64,000 nucleotides of DNA from Nemesobacter sp965204665 (GTDB lineage Bacteria; Desulfobacterota_D; UBA1144; Nemesobacterales; Nemesobacteraceae): the NCBI GenBank assembly GCA_965204665.1, contig OZ242002.1:620001-684000 (forward strand), given 5' to 3'. Both the position numbers and the translations under genes were made by a program. Positions 18,322-27,381 of this stretch are shown here, piece after piece (the stretch's first letter is position 1; every line of letters starts with the position of its first letter). The notes under the pieces were generated by a model. That model was not told the origin of the DNA. It worked only from the letters and a program-made list of their open reading frames with translations, and ran no database searches.

Positions 18322-18358
18322 CTAGGGCAGTCCTTTGTGACTGCCCTAGTTTTTATTT
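18322..18358 (+). terminator. Rho-independent terminator after tandem-Cache copy 1
   Basis: An 11-bp perfect stem, CTAGGGCAGTC with GACTGCCCTAG, a short loop, then TTTTTATTTT. It begins 28 bases after the stop codon. Confidence 0.9.
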
Positions 18359-18649
18359 TCCTCGTCTCCGGACGCCGTATATCTCGTAGAAACCTTTTCG
18401 TTCTCGTCCGACTCCGGTCTTTGCCTTTGTCGGTACTAACGAAACAATCCGTTTAATGCGCTCGTTTAACCTTGCTCCCACGAATGTGTTTCAACATGCG
18501 GGCACACGACCAAAGGAAAAGGAACCATGAAAAAATACAGTTCTCGGTCGCCGGGATTTCTACAAACCTCGTCGTAGAAACTTCCGGTATCGTTGAGAAT
18601 CCGCAGGTTGAAGGTCTCATCCCGACTTGCCGCATTGAGTCTGAACAAA

Positions 18650-19405
18650 ATGTATGAATACGATATTCTTTCTCTGATTATGCTTTTTTTCACGGGCGCT
18701 GCTGCGGGAGCCATAAACGTGATGGCGGGAGGGGGCAGCAGCATAGTGCTTCCCGTGCTTATATTCTTGGGAATTGACCCCACAGTCGCAAACGGAACCA
18801 ACAGGGTGGCTATTCTGTTTCAGAATCTTTCGGCGATTTCATCTTTCAGGAAAGAAGGTGCGGCAGACATGAAAACCGGCCTCAGGCTGGGTTTGTTCAC
18901 GCTTCCCGGTGTCGTCGCAGGCGGATTTGCGGCGATAAGGGTCGGGGATGAATTCTTTGAGAAAATTCTTGCGGTTGTACTTGTTTTTGTCTGCGCATCC
19001 TTTTTCCTCAATACGGAATCTCTCGGCAGATTCCTGGGTGAAAGCCAAGGGAAGACACGCAGGTCGCTTCTTTACCCCGCCTTGGTACTCATAGGATTTT
19101 ACGGAGGTTTCATACAGGTCGGAGTTGGAATTCTGATAATGGCGATTCTTCATCATATTTTGGGAGCATCTCTTTCCAAGGTGAATTTTCATAAGGTGAT
19201 CATAGTTCTTCTCTATACGGTTCCGGCGATTTTAATATTTTTTCTGAGTGGAAACATAAATTGGTTTGTCGGCATCTGCCTTGCCGCGGGAAACTCGGTC
19301 GGCGGATGGTTCGGCGCCAGATTCTCGGTAAGGGGCGGTGAAAAGTATATAAAAGCCGCGCTTGTGATCGCAGTCGGGATTATGGCCGTAAAACTTCTCT
19401 TATAG
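18650..19405 (+). CDS. TauE/SafE (TSUP) family sulfite/organic-anion permease
   Basis: A polytopic inner-membrane exporter/permease of about 251 residues. Hallmarks are the two repeated halves: GAAAGAINVMAGGGSSIVLPVLIFLGIDPTVANGTNR, and later GFYGGFIQVGVGILIMAILHHILG. At least seven hydrophobic helices can be read. The ATG at 18650 is preferred over an upstream in-frame start at 18593, because the 19 extra residues are basic and not family-like. Its last 75 bases, with downstream DNA, recur at 23193 as part of a 330-base direct repeat. Substrate cannot be assigned. Confidence 0.87.
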   Translation: MYEYDILSLIMLFFTGAAAGAINVMAGGGSSIVLPVLIFLGIDPTVANGTNRVAILFQNLSAISSFRKEGAADMKTGLRLGLFTLPGVVAGGFAAIRVGDEFFEKILAVVLVFVCASFFLNTESLGRFLGESQGKTRRSLLYPALVLIGFYGGFIQVGVGILIMAILHHILGASLSKVNFHKVIIVLLYTVPAILIFFLSGNINWFVGICLAAGNSVGGWFGARFSVRGGEKYIKAALVIAVGIMAVKLLL

Positions 19406-19658
19406 AGTTTGACCCGGGAATCTTCAACCGCCGCCGGAAAGCTGAATCGCTCTTAAATAAAAACCTGAAGGCGGACACCGCCCGGTTCGAGCACGGCGAT
19501 GAAATACGTGCGGAGAAAAATCTTACTACGCGCTGCTGCGCTCCGCGGAGTAATCACCCGTCTTCTTCAAAAAATCATACAGAGTGCAGTAAGGTCCTTT
19601 ATTCTGAAGAAGTTTCCGGTGTGTTCCCCGCTCCACAAGCTTCCCCCCGTGTATGACT
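19329..19658. repeat. 330-base direct repeat, copy A (TSUP 3' end plus ABC-gene 3' end)
   Basis: Nearly identical to 23193-23522. It joins the end of the TSUP gene to the last codons of the ABC exporter gene, which runs toward it. With the second copy it brackets the 3.5 kb that holds Cache copy 2 and the transposase remnant. This fits integration by single crossover or a tandem duplication. Confidence 0.85.
19526..19658 (-). pseudogene. 3' fragment of the ABC exporter gene
   Basis: Encodes the last 40-45 residues of the 23390-25414 protein (GKLVERGTHRKLLQNKGPY to AERSSA) and loses homology upstream of 19658, where LLM-derived sequence begins. Not functional. Confidence 0.8.
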
Positions 19659-19669
19659 ACTATACGGAA

Positions 19670-19857
19670 ACAACCCCCGTAGCCAGTCTTATCCTCCTGG
19701 TAACGGAAATCATCTGCGATATGAGAGAAAACGCATCCCGCCCCCACATTTCAGGAACCCATATGGAGTGGTACCCGAGTTCTTCTGCGAGTTTTGCGAA
19801 ATAGACAAGGTCGTCTTTTCTCACGTCTGACCAGTAGGGAATTACAATTCCTCTCAA
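19670..19857 (-). pseudogene. 5' fragment of the LLM oxidoreductase gene
   Basis: Matches residues 1 to about 62 of the LLM protein (RGIVIPYWSDVRK to RIRLATGVVSV), then runs into the ABC fragment. Created by the duplication; not functional. Confidence 0.85.
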
Positions 19858-20075
19858 AACCAGTTGTCTCCCTGCGGCTAATACCAGCGGATTTACTGCA
19901 ATGAATTCGAGTCTCCGCACCGTGACTTGAACTCCTTCGAAATTCAGCACTCGGAACAGTTAATCTCTCGTTCTGATAAAAATAAGTCAAGTAATTTAAA
20001 ACCGGCAGGTCTTATGTGCAGGCCATCCACTCCCGCAGGCATTCCACTTAAAAGTCATCAGTTTCCATATGCTGA

Positions 20076-20084
20076 GGGGGGGGG
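20076..20084 (+). repeat. G9 homopolymer upstream of tandem-Cache copy 2 promoter
   Basis: Nine G residues matching the G10 at 16731-16740, followed by the same CAATGCAAAT direct repeat (20085-20094 and 20100-20109). One-base length difference between otherwise near-identical segments. Confidence 0.8.
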
Positions 20085-20115
20085 CAATGCAAATCAGGAC
20101 AATGCAAATAAAGAC

Positions 20116-20145
20116 TTGACAGAACTCTCAGTTCAGTATTAGAAT
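20116..20145 (+). promoter_or_regulatory. Sigma70-type promoter of tandem-Cache copy 2
   Basis: TTGACA at 20116-20121 and TAGAAT at 20140-20145, spacer 18 bases, identical to copy 1. Confidence 0.7.
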
Positions 20146-20174
20146 AGCATCACAAGACCCGAATAAATCTTGTA

Positions 20175-20183
20175 GGGGGGGGG
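20175..20183 (+). repeat. G9 homopolymer forming the Shine-Dalgarno region of copy 2
   Basis: Nine G residues four bases before the ATG at 20188. Copy 1 has only five G followed by TGTTTGC at the same site. Length change here would shift the spacing and strength of ribosome binding. Confidence 0.75.
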
Positions 20184-20187
20184 TTGC

Positions 20188-21612
20188 ATGAAAATCATAA
20201 AGAATGTTCGGTTGCTTTTTCTGCTGGGATTGGTCTTTTCGTTCGGCTCGGTGCCGGTCTACGCTCATGTCGACGACGATAAAGGTGGAACCGAAGGGGG
20301 TAGAGAGGCTTCAGAGGTAACTGTTACGGATGAAAGCCATGTTCGCGAGTTTCTCTCGCATGTAAAGGGTCACTATGATTCCTTCATGGAATCAGGCGGA
20401 AAGAGAACAGATCTGGGCCGGAAGATCGCAGTTATCTCCAGGAACTTGAGAATAAGTGAAGTTTACACAACAACTCGTGATGACAAAAAAATGATGGATC
20501 CGGATGAAATGTACGTGATTCTAATAAACTCTGCCGGAGCTGTACTGAATCACACGGCATACCCTCAATTTTTCGGATACAAATTTAATTCGGATTCAAC
20601 GAGAAAAGACATGTCTCCCGAGAAGGCATTGAAATCTTTGATAGAAGGGTCGGCCGGTGGTAATACCGTGTGTGAAGATTACAATTACGGCGGTAAAACC
20701 AGAGTGGCCTGCGCAACCCGCGGGGATTTCGTAGTGGATAACAGCATGACGATAGTAGCGGGTCTTCACCATGCACAGGAAGGAGTTTTCTCCGAACCCG
20801 ACTGCTCATCTTTTCCGCGTCTGCCTGTCACCGCCGAGGACGTATATAAGAACCCCACCGAAGCTCAACTCAAAGCTTTTGTGGTAAGTTCCATTGAATC
20901 GTACGAACAGGCTTTGCGCGCCGAGGTGTCCGAATTGGTCAACGAAACTGACCCGGACTTGAGTGATGCGCAAAGCGCAGCGAGATTCTCTCTGGCGCTT
21001 ACTCAGAAAATAGGCGGATTGGTTGGGTGTCTGACGCTTGGACAATTCAAGCATAAGAACATATACCTTTTCGTCATGAAAAAAACTCCGGACGGTACTG
21101 TAACCATCAACGGAAACAATCCCGCTCTGAACGGTCTTACGCTGGAGTTGGAAGACGACCAGCTGGAGGGGCCGGACAAAAAGATAGTAACTCTGTTTCG
21201 AAATGCCCTGACGAAAGGCAGCGGCGGAGAACCTGAAGTGGGACAGTTCGCCACAGTAAAATACCGCTGGAGCGACCCTGAACGCACTGACGATAAAGTT
21301 GACAACTGGCTTGAAACGAACAAGGTGCCCGGCACTTCGCCCAAAACGAGTTATATCGAAGTCATGAACCCGATGTCCGAAGCCGTTAAGGAGAATCCGG
21401 CCTTCGAGCGTTCGTTAAGTGTCGTGGTCGACAACATCGTCGGTTCCGGGATTTATCCGAAGGCTTCGGCAGGTATGCCTGCGGCTGAGGATGACGATGA
21501 CGGATGCGCGATTGCCGGAACGGATTATTCATCATCTCAAAGCACTCCGGTTAATCTGCTGCTGACGGCTTCCGTGCTGCTCTCGGTTGTGTTTTTGAGA
21601 AGACGCGTTTAG
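20188..21612 (+). CDS. Secreted tandem-Cache-like protein with C-terminal sorting signal, copy 2
   Basis: 474 residues, nearly identical to copy 1: same signal peptide, two Cache-like halves and GCAIAG / hydrophobic helix / RRR tail. Differences cluster: copy 2 has an inserted TTRDDKKMMDP before DEMYVILI and lacks the EQKEEE stretch after the first domain, with scattered substitutions (for example HTAYPQFF for HPAYPNFF). The indels sit at domain edges, as expected of surface-exposed loops under diversifying change. The start codon follows a G9 run. It lies inside the inserted segment bounded by the 330-base repeats. Confidence 0.75.
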   Translation: MKIIKNVRLLFLLGLVFSFGSVPVYAHVDDDKGGTEGGREASEVTVTDESHVREFLSHVKGHYDSFMESGGKRTDLGRKIAVISRNLRISEVYTTTRDDKKMMDPDEMYVILINSAGAVLNHTAYPQFFGYKFNSDSTRKDMSPEKALKSLIEGSAGGNTVCEDYNYGGKTRVACATRGDFVVDNSMTIVAGLHHAQEGVFSEPDCSSFPRLPVTAEDVYKNPTEAQLKAFVVSSIESYEQALRAEVSELVNETDPDLSDAQSAARFSLALTQKIGGLVGCLTLGQFKHKNIYLFVMKKTPDGTVTINGNNPALNGLTLELEDDQLEGPDKKIVTLFRNALTKGSGGEPEVGQFATVKYRWSDPERTDDKVDNWLETNKVPGTSPKTSYIEVMNPMSEAVKENPAFERSLSVVVDNIVGSGIYPKASAGMPAAEDDDDGCAIAGTDYSSSQSTPVNLLLTASVLLSVVFLRRRV

Positions 21613-21640
21613 TTGCAACTTTAAGTTTTGTTGATAGGAC

Positions 21641-21678
21641 GAGGGCAGTCTTTCGTGACTGCTCTCGTTTTTTTATTT
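21641..21678 (+). terminator. Rho-independent terminator after tandem-Cache copy 2
   Basis: GAGGGCAGTC pairs with GACTGCTCTC (one G-T pair), then TTTTTTT. It is a diverged version of the copy 1 terminator. Confidence 0.85.
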
Positions 21679-21829
21679 TCCTCGTCTCCGGACGCCGTAT
21701 ATCGCGTAGAAACCTTTTCGTTCTCGTCCGACTCCGGTCTTTCCCTTTGTCGGTACTAACCCGAACTTCCAGAGCAGGTTTATCTTAACTCATTGATATT
21801 ATTGACAAAGCAAAAGAGCAACATGTTCG

Positions 21830-23072
21830 TTACCGGGTACATTTCAGTTTGATCCCCAGCAATTCAAAAACTTTTTGCTGCAGCTCAGTGGGTTGAGTCA
21901 TGATTTCAAACTCAAAGTGCTTCGCCGTCTTGTATCTGCCTGTCACCTTCCCCACCCGAAGCGCGATCTTGTCCTTGCCTTTGAGTTTACGTTTGTCCCG
22001 CCTGGTCGCATCAACAATGGAATCAAGCGCATCTTCGGTGGATTTCAATAAATCCTCACGTTTACGCTTCCGCCTGAACGCCGACTGTTTGTTGCGGCAC
22101 ACTATCAGACGCTCCCCGGGATAGTCATCGCTTCTTATCTCGGCCAGGTCCGTTTTACTGAACAGCGGGAGCTGCACAGCGCCGGATACAACCAGACTGC
22201 TGACGGCCGTTGTACGCAGCGCACTGATCCGGTCAAGCCCCGCGGGCTCGACCTCATCACGGATGCGCGCCTCGGTCAGCATGCCCCTGTCACCGACAAG
22301 TACAATACGGGACAGTCCGAAGCGATTACGTATCTTGCCGATCTGTACACTCAACGTCCCGGGGTCGGCGGTGTTTCCTTCGAAGACCTCGACAGCAACG
22401 GGACACCCCTCATCACTGCACAGCAGACCGAATACTATCTGTTTCTTTCCCCTCCTGCCGTCCCGTGAGTATCCGAACTGCGCAGAAGAACAGCACTTCC
22501 CTTCAAGGTATGCGGACGTGAGATCATAGAGTACAAGCGACCCGTCCCGCAGATGACGTTCAGCCAGGCGCCGTTCAATGGTGCTCTGACGCTGCAGCAA
22601 CCAGTCCACAGCATCATAAAGTTCGTTCTCGTCGACATTCTCCATGTCGAGCACCTCGGCAAGGGAACTGCCCGCGGTCCTGGGCGGCCAGTTTTGAGCC
22701 CGGAAAGAGTATGCGGGCGACTATGAGTGCCGGAACACGTTCACGCCGTGCAGACGGAGAAGAGCCGATTATGCGGTCGAGCTTCAGTTTACGTAATGTT
22801 CCGAGAACTGCGGCGACATGTCCGTGCGGAAGGGACCGGATTATATCGAAGGCTTCGCAGGGGTCGGAAACAGCACGACTGCCCTTGAGCAGCACGCGCA
22901 TTCCTTCAATCACTTCAGGCGGCAATCTGGACAGGTTGGCGGGTGTGCGTTTGTGAGCTCTTCCGTCTTTCCAATAGGACTCACGCAGTAAGATGGCCGG
23001 GGGAGAGTTTCTGTTCGGTACGCTTTCTATGTAGATGATTAGGATCATAAACTGATAAAGAAGTAATATCAA
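21830..23072 (-). pseudogene. Decayed IS1634-type transposase
   Basis: Remnant of an IS4-superfamily DDE transposase. The first part (22614-23072; ESVPNRNSPPAILLRESYW, then PPEVIEGM) is in one frame, ending around ARILFPGSKLAAQ. The rest (21830-22654, open upstream to about 22690; TAGSSLAEVLDMENV, LVLYDLTSAYLEG, IVLVGDRGMLTEARI) is in another, a one-base shift. Near the end, KTAKHFEFEI jumps straight to the family C-terminal ELQQKVFELLGIKL, so roughly 100-150 residues are missing. The total is about 420 residues against about 550 in intact members. It is immobile by itself. Its presence in the inserted segment suggests transposition or IS-mediated recombination helped form the duplication. 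Confidence 0.8.
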
Positions 23073-23192
23073 GTAATAAACAACAGAAATATTGTATTAT
23101 ATATGGATAGGCTGTCAGCCGAAAACATGTAAAAGTGAACTATTATGAGCAGGTTATGTTAAAAACAGGTGGTTTTTTCCGGAAGTTCAGTT

Positions 23193-23522
23193 TAAGGGGC
23201 GGTGAAAAGTATATAAAAGCCGCGCTTGTGATCGCAGTCGGGATTATGGCCGTAAAACTTCTCTTATAGAGTTTGACCCGGGAATCTTCAACCGCCGCCG
23301 GAAAGCTGAATCGCTCTTAAATAAAAACCTGAAGGCGGACACCGCCCGGTTCGAGCACGGCGATGAAATACGTGCGGAGAAAAATCTTACTACGCGCTGC
23401 TGCGCTCCGCGGAGTAATCACCCGTCTTCTTCAAAAAATCATACAGAGTGCAGTAAGGTCCTTTATTCTGAAGAAGTTTCCGGTGTGTTCCCCGCTCCAC
23501 AAGCTTCCCCCTGTGTATAACT
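23193..23522. repeat. 330-base direct repeat, copy B
   Basis: Second copy of 19329-19658. It starts with the last 75 bases of the TSUP gene (a dead fragment ending at the TAG at 23267-23269) and continues into the true 3' end of the ABC exporter gene. A few substitutions near its right edge. Confidence 0.85.
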
Positions 23523-25414
23523 ATGATGCTGTCCACATCTTTTAGCGTTGTAAGTTTGTGGGTTATTATCAATCTTGTCTGAATACCCGCGTTTTTCTTC
23601 ATCGTTTCCTGTACTGTTTTTTCCGCTGCAGCATCAAGGTGCGAAGTGGCCTCGTCCATTATCAGAAACCTTGAATCTTTCCTGAACGCCTTTTCAATAG
23701 AACGAGCCTGCGCCTCTCCTGAAGACAGATTCTCGGGCGTCCCGGCAGAAGATACAGATTCCTGCCTTCTGTCCGAGACATCTTTTTCAAACAGAAACAG
23801 GTCCTGGAAAACGGCAGTTATATTCCGGCGCAGATAACTGTTGGAAAAGCATTCTATGTCCATTCCGTTAAAAAGTATTCGTCCTTTCTGCGGCTTGTAG
23901 AATTTGAGTATAAGATTCACCACAGTTGATTTTCCCGCACCAGTAATCCCCACAAGCGCAACGGTTTCTCCCGGCATTATTTTGAAGGAAACATCTTCAA
24001 GAACCCATTCCCTGTCGTTGTATGAAAACCATACCCCTTGAAACTCAAGTGACCCGCCGCACTCCCCGGACGCAACAGCCCCGCCCTGCTCCGGCCGCTC
24101 GTCAAGCATCTCGTAAAGATTTTCAGATGCAGCCACCGCAGACTGAAATATGTTGTATTTTTCAGAAAGCTCCTGTATCGGTTTGAAGATCATTCTCGCG
24201 TAGTAAAGAAACGCGAGCAGCGCACCCAGAGAAAGATCGAGGTCTATCACTCTGATCGCCCCGTACCAGAGAATTATCCCGGTCGCCGCTATGCTTACGT
24301 ACTCAATGGATGGACGAAAAATTACGTAAACCCATAACTGCCGGATATTGGCCCTGTAGTTTTCTCTGTTAACCTCCCAGAATCTCTCGAAATTTTTCTC
24401 CTCCTTGCCGTAAAGCTTGATAAGCTCTATTCCCCTCACGCTTTCCGCAACAAACGTGTTGAGTCTGGCGATGGTGCTTCGTATCTCCCTGTACACGGTG
24501 CGGAGTTTCGTACGGAAGACGGATACGACAAAGATCAGAAACACCGTGAGTCCTACCATTATGAAAGCAAGCCCGGTGTCCATTGCGAACATCATCATCA
24601 GGATTCCCGTTATGATTATCACGTCCTTCATGAAGTGGATGAGGACCGATGTGTACATATCATTTATGGCGTTTATGTCGTTTGTGACGCGCGTGGTCAC
24701 CCTGCCGACGGGATTACGGTCGAAATAGTTTTGAGGCAGGGAAAGGATGTGGGAGAAGGCATGCCTTCTTATATCGTGCATTATGCGGTGCCCCGAGTAA
24801 TGAAGAGCGTAGGTGAAAGCCGAGGTGAAGACGAAAATTCCGGTTATTGAAAGCAGTATGTAAAAGGAAAAAGTCTTGAGTTTGCTTATCTGACCGGAAC
24901 GGATAACAGTGATTTCATCCTTTGAAAGCTTCTGAACATCGGGATAAGACGCAAAGGCCGCGCCTTCCGTCTCTTCGAAAATCCCGGGATTGTTCTTAAC
25001 CAGATCAAGAACCTTCCGCTTCCGCTTCCCTTCGGAATCCTCAAGATTGACCACGATGTATTTTGTCTGCGAAAACGAAACTCCAGCACGTTCGATTTCA
25101 TCTTTTTCCGAACGGGAAAGCCGGGAAAAATCAACAAGGAAAGCGCCGTCGGGAAGAGCAATGGCGGCTTCGGGCGGAATCCCGCCGAACGCATGATCAT
25201 CGACACCGCGTCCTTCGGTCATACCCCAAGTCGGGTAGACATGGTTGTCCACCGTGACTTTTATAAGATAGGGTACCGTGACCTCAAGGGCGGCTGTGGC
25301 GGTCATCAGCAGAAATGAGAGAGTAAAGTACAGTTTGTACTTTCCCGCAAAACCTAAAATCCACCCCATGATTTTGATGTCGTAGGCCGGTTTGCTTTCT
25401 GTCTTTCCGCTCAT
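23390..25414 (-). CDS. ABC exporter half-transporter with shortened nucleotide-binding domain (partner B)
   Basis: A 674-residue MsbA/BmrCD-type exporter subunit. The membrane domain has an unusually long loop of about 130 residues after the first helix (VDNHVYPTWG to ISKLKTFSF). The ATPase domain has Walker A GITGAGKSTVVN, Q-loop AVFQDLFLF, Walker B LIMDEATSHLD with the catalytic Glu, and H-loop ITHKL. The signature is degenerate (LSSGEAQARS instead of LSGGQxQR). The stretch between Q-loop and signature is only about 25 residues, roughly 40 fewer than usual, so part of the helical subdomain is missing. It starts nine bases after its partner ends, so the two are an operon and presumably a heterodimer. 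Substrate unknown; the short ATPase domain may mark internal deletion. Confidence 0.85.
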   Translation of the reverse strand: MSGKTESKPAYDIKIMGWILGFAGKYKLYFTLSFLLMTATAALEVTVPYLIKVTVDNHVYPTWGMTEGRGVDDHAFGGIPPEAAIALPDGAFLVDFSRLSRSEKDEIERAGVSFSQTKYIVVNLEDSEGKRKRKVLDLVKNNPGIFEETEGAAFASYPDVQKLSKDEITVIRSGQISKLKTFSFYILLSITGIFVFTSAFTYALHYSGHRIMHDIRRHAFSHILSLPQNYFDRNPVGRVTTRVTNDINAINDMYTSVLIHFMKDVIIITGILMMMFAMDTGLAFIMVGLTVFLIFVVSVFRTKLRTVYREIRSTIARLNTFVAESVRGIELIKLYGKEEKNFERFWEVNRENYRANIRQLWVYVIFRPSIEYVSIAATGIILWYGAIRVIDLDLSLGALLAFLYYARMIFKPIQELSEKYNIFQSAVAASENLYEMLDERPEQGGAVASGECGGSLEFQGVWFSYNDREWVLEDVSFKIMPGETVALVGITGAGKSTVVNLILKFYKPQKGRILFNGMDIECFSNSYLRRNITAVFQDLFLFEKDVSDRRQESVSSAGTPENLSSGEAQARSIEKAFRKDSRFLIMDEATSHLDAAAEKTVQETMKKNAGIQTRLIITHKLTTLKDVDSIIVIHRGKLVERGTHRKLLQNKGPYCTLYDFLKKTGDYSAERSSA

Positions 25415-25423
25415 TTCCGCATC

Positions 25424-27136
25424 CTATTCCGACTGCAGTCTTTCAAGCGCGTAGTATACCCCGCGTTTTTCCATGAGTTCCGCGTGATTTCCGACCTCGA
25501 TTATCTCGCCGCTTTTCATGACCGCGATTCTCGGAAGCCCCGCGACGGAAGATGTCCTGCTTGATATTATCACTGCAGTCCTGCCGGTCATCTCCCGGAT
25601 GACATTCCGTATGACGGCGCTTTCCGTCTGCGGATCAAGGGAGGAGAGCACATCATCGAGTATCAACACCTCGGGGCTGAGAACAAGCGCCCTGGCTATC
25701 GCCAGACGCTGTCTCTGTCCGCCCGAAAGCGTGAGCCCGCGTTCTCCCACAACTGTCTGAAAACCCTGATCGAACTCCATTATCTGATCGTATATCCCGG
25801 CTACGCGCGCAGCGTGCTCCGTCTGCTCCGTGGTTATATTCGGATTTATAAATTTGATGTTGTCGGAGACCGTACCGCTGAAGACGGTTATTTCCTGTGG
25901 AACGTAGACTATGGTTCTCTGGAGACTTTTTCTCGATATCCCCTCGATGTCTATCCCGTCGATAGTTACGGAGCCCCTGTGCACCCGGCGTATCTTCATG
26001 AGCAGCTTTATTAGAGTGGTTTTCCCGGATCCGGTAAGACCCGTTATTCCCAGCGCTTGTCCACGCGGTATATCAAGGTCTATATCGCGCAGGACGGGAA
26101 TATCTCCGTAGGAGAAACCGACCCCGCGGAATCTTATTTCCCCGAGAAGTTCGTAATCTGTTTCATGAGGACGAATTTCCTCTTCCTCTTTGACCTCGAG
26201 AATTTTGTTGAGACGGTTTATCGACGCGCTGCCGCGCTTGAGCAGGTCGACTGCCCATCCCATGGCCATCATAGGCCAGCCGAGCATCATCAAGTAGATG
26301 AGCATGGCGGAAAATTCCCCGAGGGTGATCTCAGACCCTATGGCCTGGTTTCCGCCGAAGAAGAGAAACACCGCCATCGCCACTGAAGGAATAAAATATA
26401 CAAACGGCTGAAACGGACCCCACACCTTTACTAGATGCAGGTTTCTTGCAAGGTAATCGGAACTTGCGCGATCAAAATCCGCCTGCTCGGCTCTCTCTAT
26501 TCCAAAAGCCTTCACAACTTTGATCCCCGAAACGGACTGCCTGGCGGTCTCTGTGAGTTCGGAAAACGAATCCTGCGACCTTTGGAATCTTCTCTCTATC
26601 ATATTGCCGAACTTGTATATGAAAAGGACAAGCGGCGGAAAAGGCAAAAAGGCATAGAGGGCGAGTTCCGGAGAAATATAAACCATGGCCGCGAATATGA
26701 ACAGAAAAAGGAAAATCCCGTCATACGCTATCAGCAGTCCGAGGCCGCATGAGAACTTCAGAGTCTCTATATCGTTTACGGTGTGCGCCATAAGGTCGCC
26801 TGTCTTTCTTTTCGAGAAGAAATCAAAATCGAGTTTCTGAATATGGAAGAAAAAGTCATCCCTGAGCGAATTTTCTATTTTCCTAGCTCCACCCATTACA
26901 AAATAGCGCCATCCGAGCCTGAAAAGCGCCATGACCACCCCGAGCCCGAATATATAGAGGGCATATCTGGTTATAAGCGGTAAATCGGCTGTCCCGAGGA
27001 TGAGTTCATCTATTATCCACTGAATCACTATGGGAACAGAGAGTTGAGCCATATCCACCACCGTAAGACACAAAAGACCTGCAAGAAACGAGTATCTGTA
27101 CCGTAGAAGGAGAGAAGATATGCTGGTTTTTCTCAT
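25424..27136 (-). CDS. ABC exporter half-transporter with degenerate ATPase residues (partner A)
   Basis: About 570 residues: six transmembrane helices followed by an ATPase domain with Walker A GLTGSGKTTLIK, Q-loop VPQEITVF and canonical signature LSGGQRQRL. The Walker B is ILDDVLSSLD with Asp in place of the catalytic Glu, and the switch His is replaced (IISSRTSS). This mirrors TM287 or TAP1. Its partner keeps Glu and His but has a poor signature, as in TAP2, so together they would form one active and one degenerate ATP site. The start at 27136 (MRKTSISSLLL) is preferred to the upstream TTG at 27187 because the extra 17 residues look non-native; no strong ribosome-binding site decides this. 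Confidence 0.87.
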   Translation of the reverse strand: MRKTSISSLLLRYRYSFLAGLLCLTVVDMAQLSVPIVIQWIIDELILGTADLPLITRYALYIFGLGVVMALFRLGWRYFVMGGARKIENSLRDDFFFHIQKLDFDFFSKRKTGDLMAHTVNDIETLKFSCGLGLLIAYDGIFLFLFIFAAMVYISPELALYAFLPFPPLVLFIYKFGNMIERRFQRSQDSFSELTETARQSVSGIKVVKAFGIERAEQADFDRASSDYLARNLHLVKVWGPFQPFVYFIPSVAMAVFLFFGGNQAIGSEITLGEFSAMLIYLMMLGWPMMAMGWAVDLLKRGSASINRLNKILEVKEEEEIRPHETDYELLGEIRFRGVGFSYGDIPVLRDIDLDIPRGQALGITGLTGSGKTTLIKLLMKIRRVHRGSVTIDGIDIEGISRKSLQRTIVYVPQEITVFSGTVSDNIKFINPNITTEQTEHAARVAGIYDQIMEFDQGFQTVVGERGLTLSGGQRQRLAIARALVLSPEVLILDDVLSSLDPQTESAVIRNVIREMTGRTAVIISSRTSSVAGLPRIAVMKSGEIIEVGNHAELMEKRGVYYALERLQSE

Positions 27137-27381
27137 CAATGGCGTGAACGTATAACGCTTGCGCAGGTGCAGAACCGGAGGCCGCAAGCGCAGAAACGGA
27201 TTTGATTCTAAACAGATATCCGGAGAAAGATACCGACTCGGACAACTAATATAACGGATAAAAGCCCTGAAAAAATCTCTGAAGTTCTTTTTTTTGCAAA
27301 TGAGGACAGCAGGAATCCGCCAAAGACGGCGGATCAGTTAGCATTGTACGCGGATGCCGTAGCGACAAAGGACAAGGTAGG

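Larger units (their letters stand above)
16318..18439 (+). repeat. Large direct repeat, copy A (LLM 5' part, poly-G promoter region, tandem-Cache gene, terminator)
   Basis: About 2.1 kb matching 19670-21759. It covers the first part of the LLM gene, the G tract and promoter, the whole tandem-Cache gene and its terminator, and ends at TTTGTCGGTACTAAC in both copies. The copies differ by small indels in the gene and a deletion in the 5' leader of copy B. LLM is intact here, so this is probably the parental copy. Confidence 0.85.
19670..21759 (+). repeat. Large direct repeat, copy B
   Basis: Second copy of 16318-18439. It carries a truncated LLM gene, a G9 tract, the same promoter, tandem-Cache copy 2 and its terminator. 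The leader between the -10 box and the start codon is about 35 bases shorter than in copy A. The Shine-Dalgarno region is a pure G9 run. Confidence 0.85.

Noticed and set aside
21772..23155. 9-base direct repeat GAGCAGGTT (21772-21780 and 23147-23155) flanking the transposase remnant as a target-site duplication
   Set aside because: IS1634-type elements make shorter duplications, and no terminal inverted repeats could be seen next to it. Could be chance.
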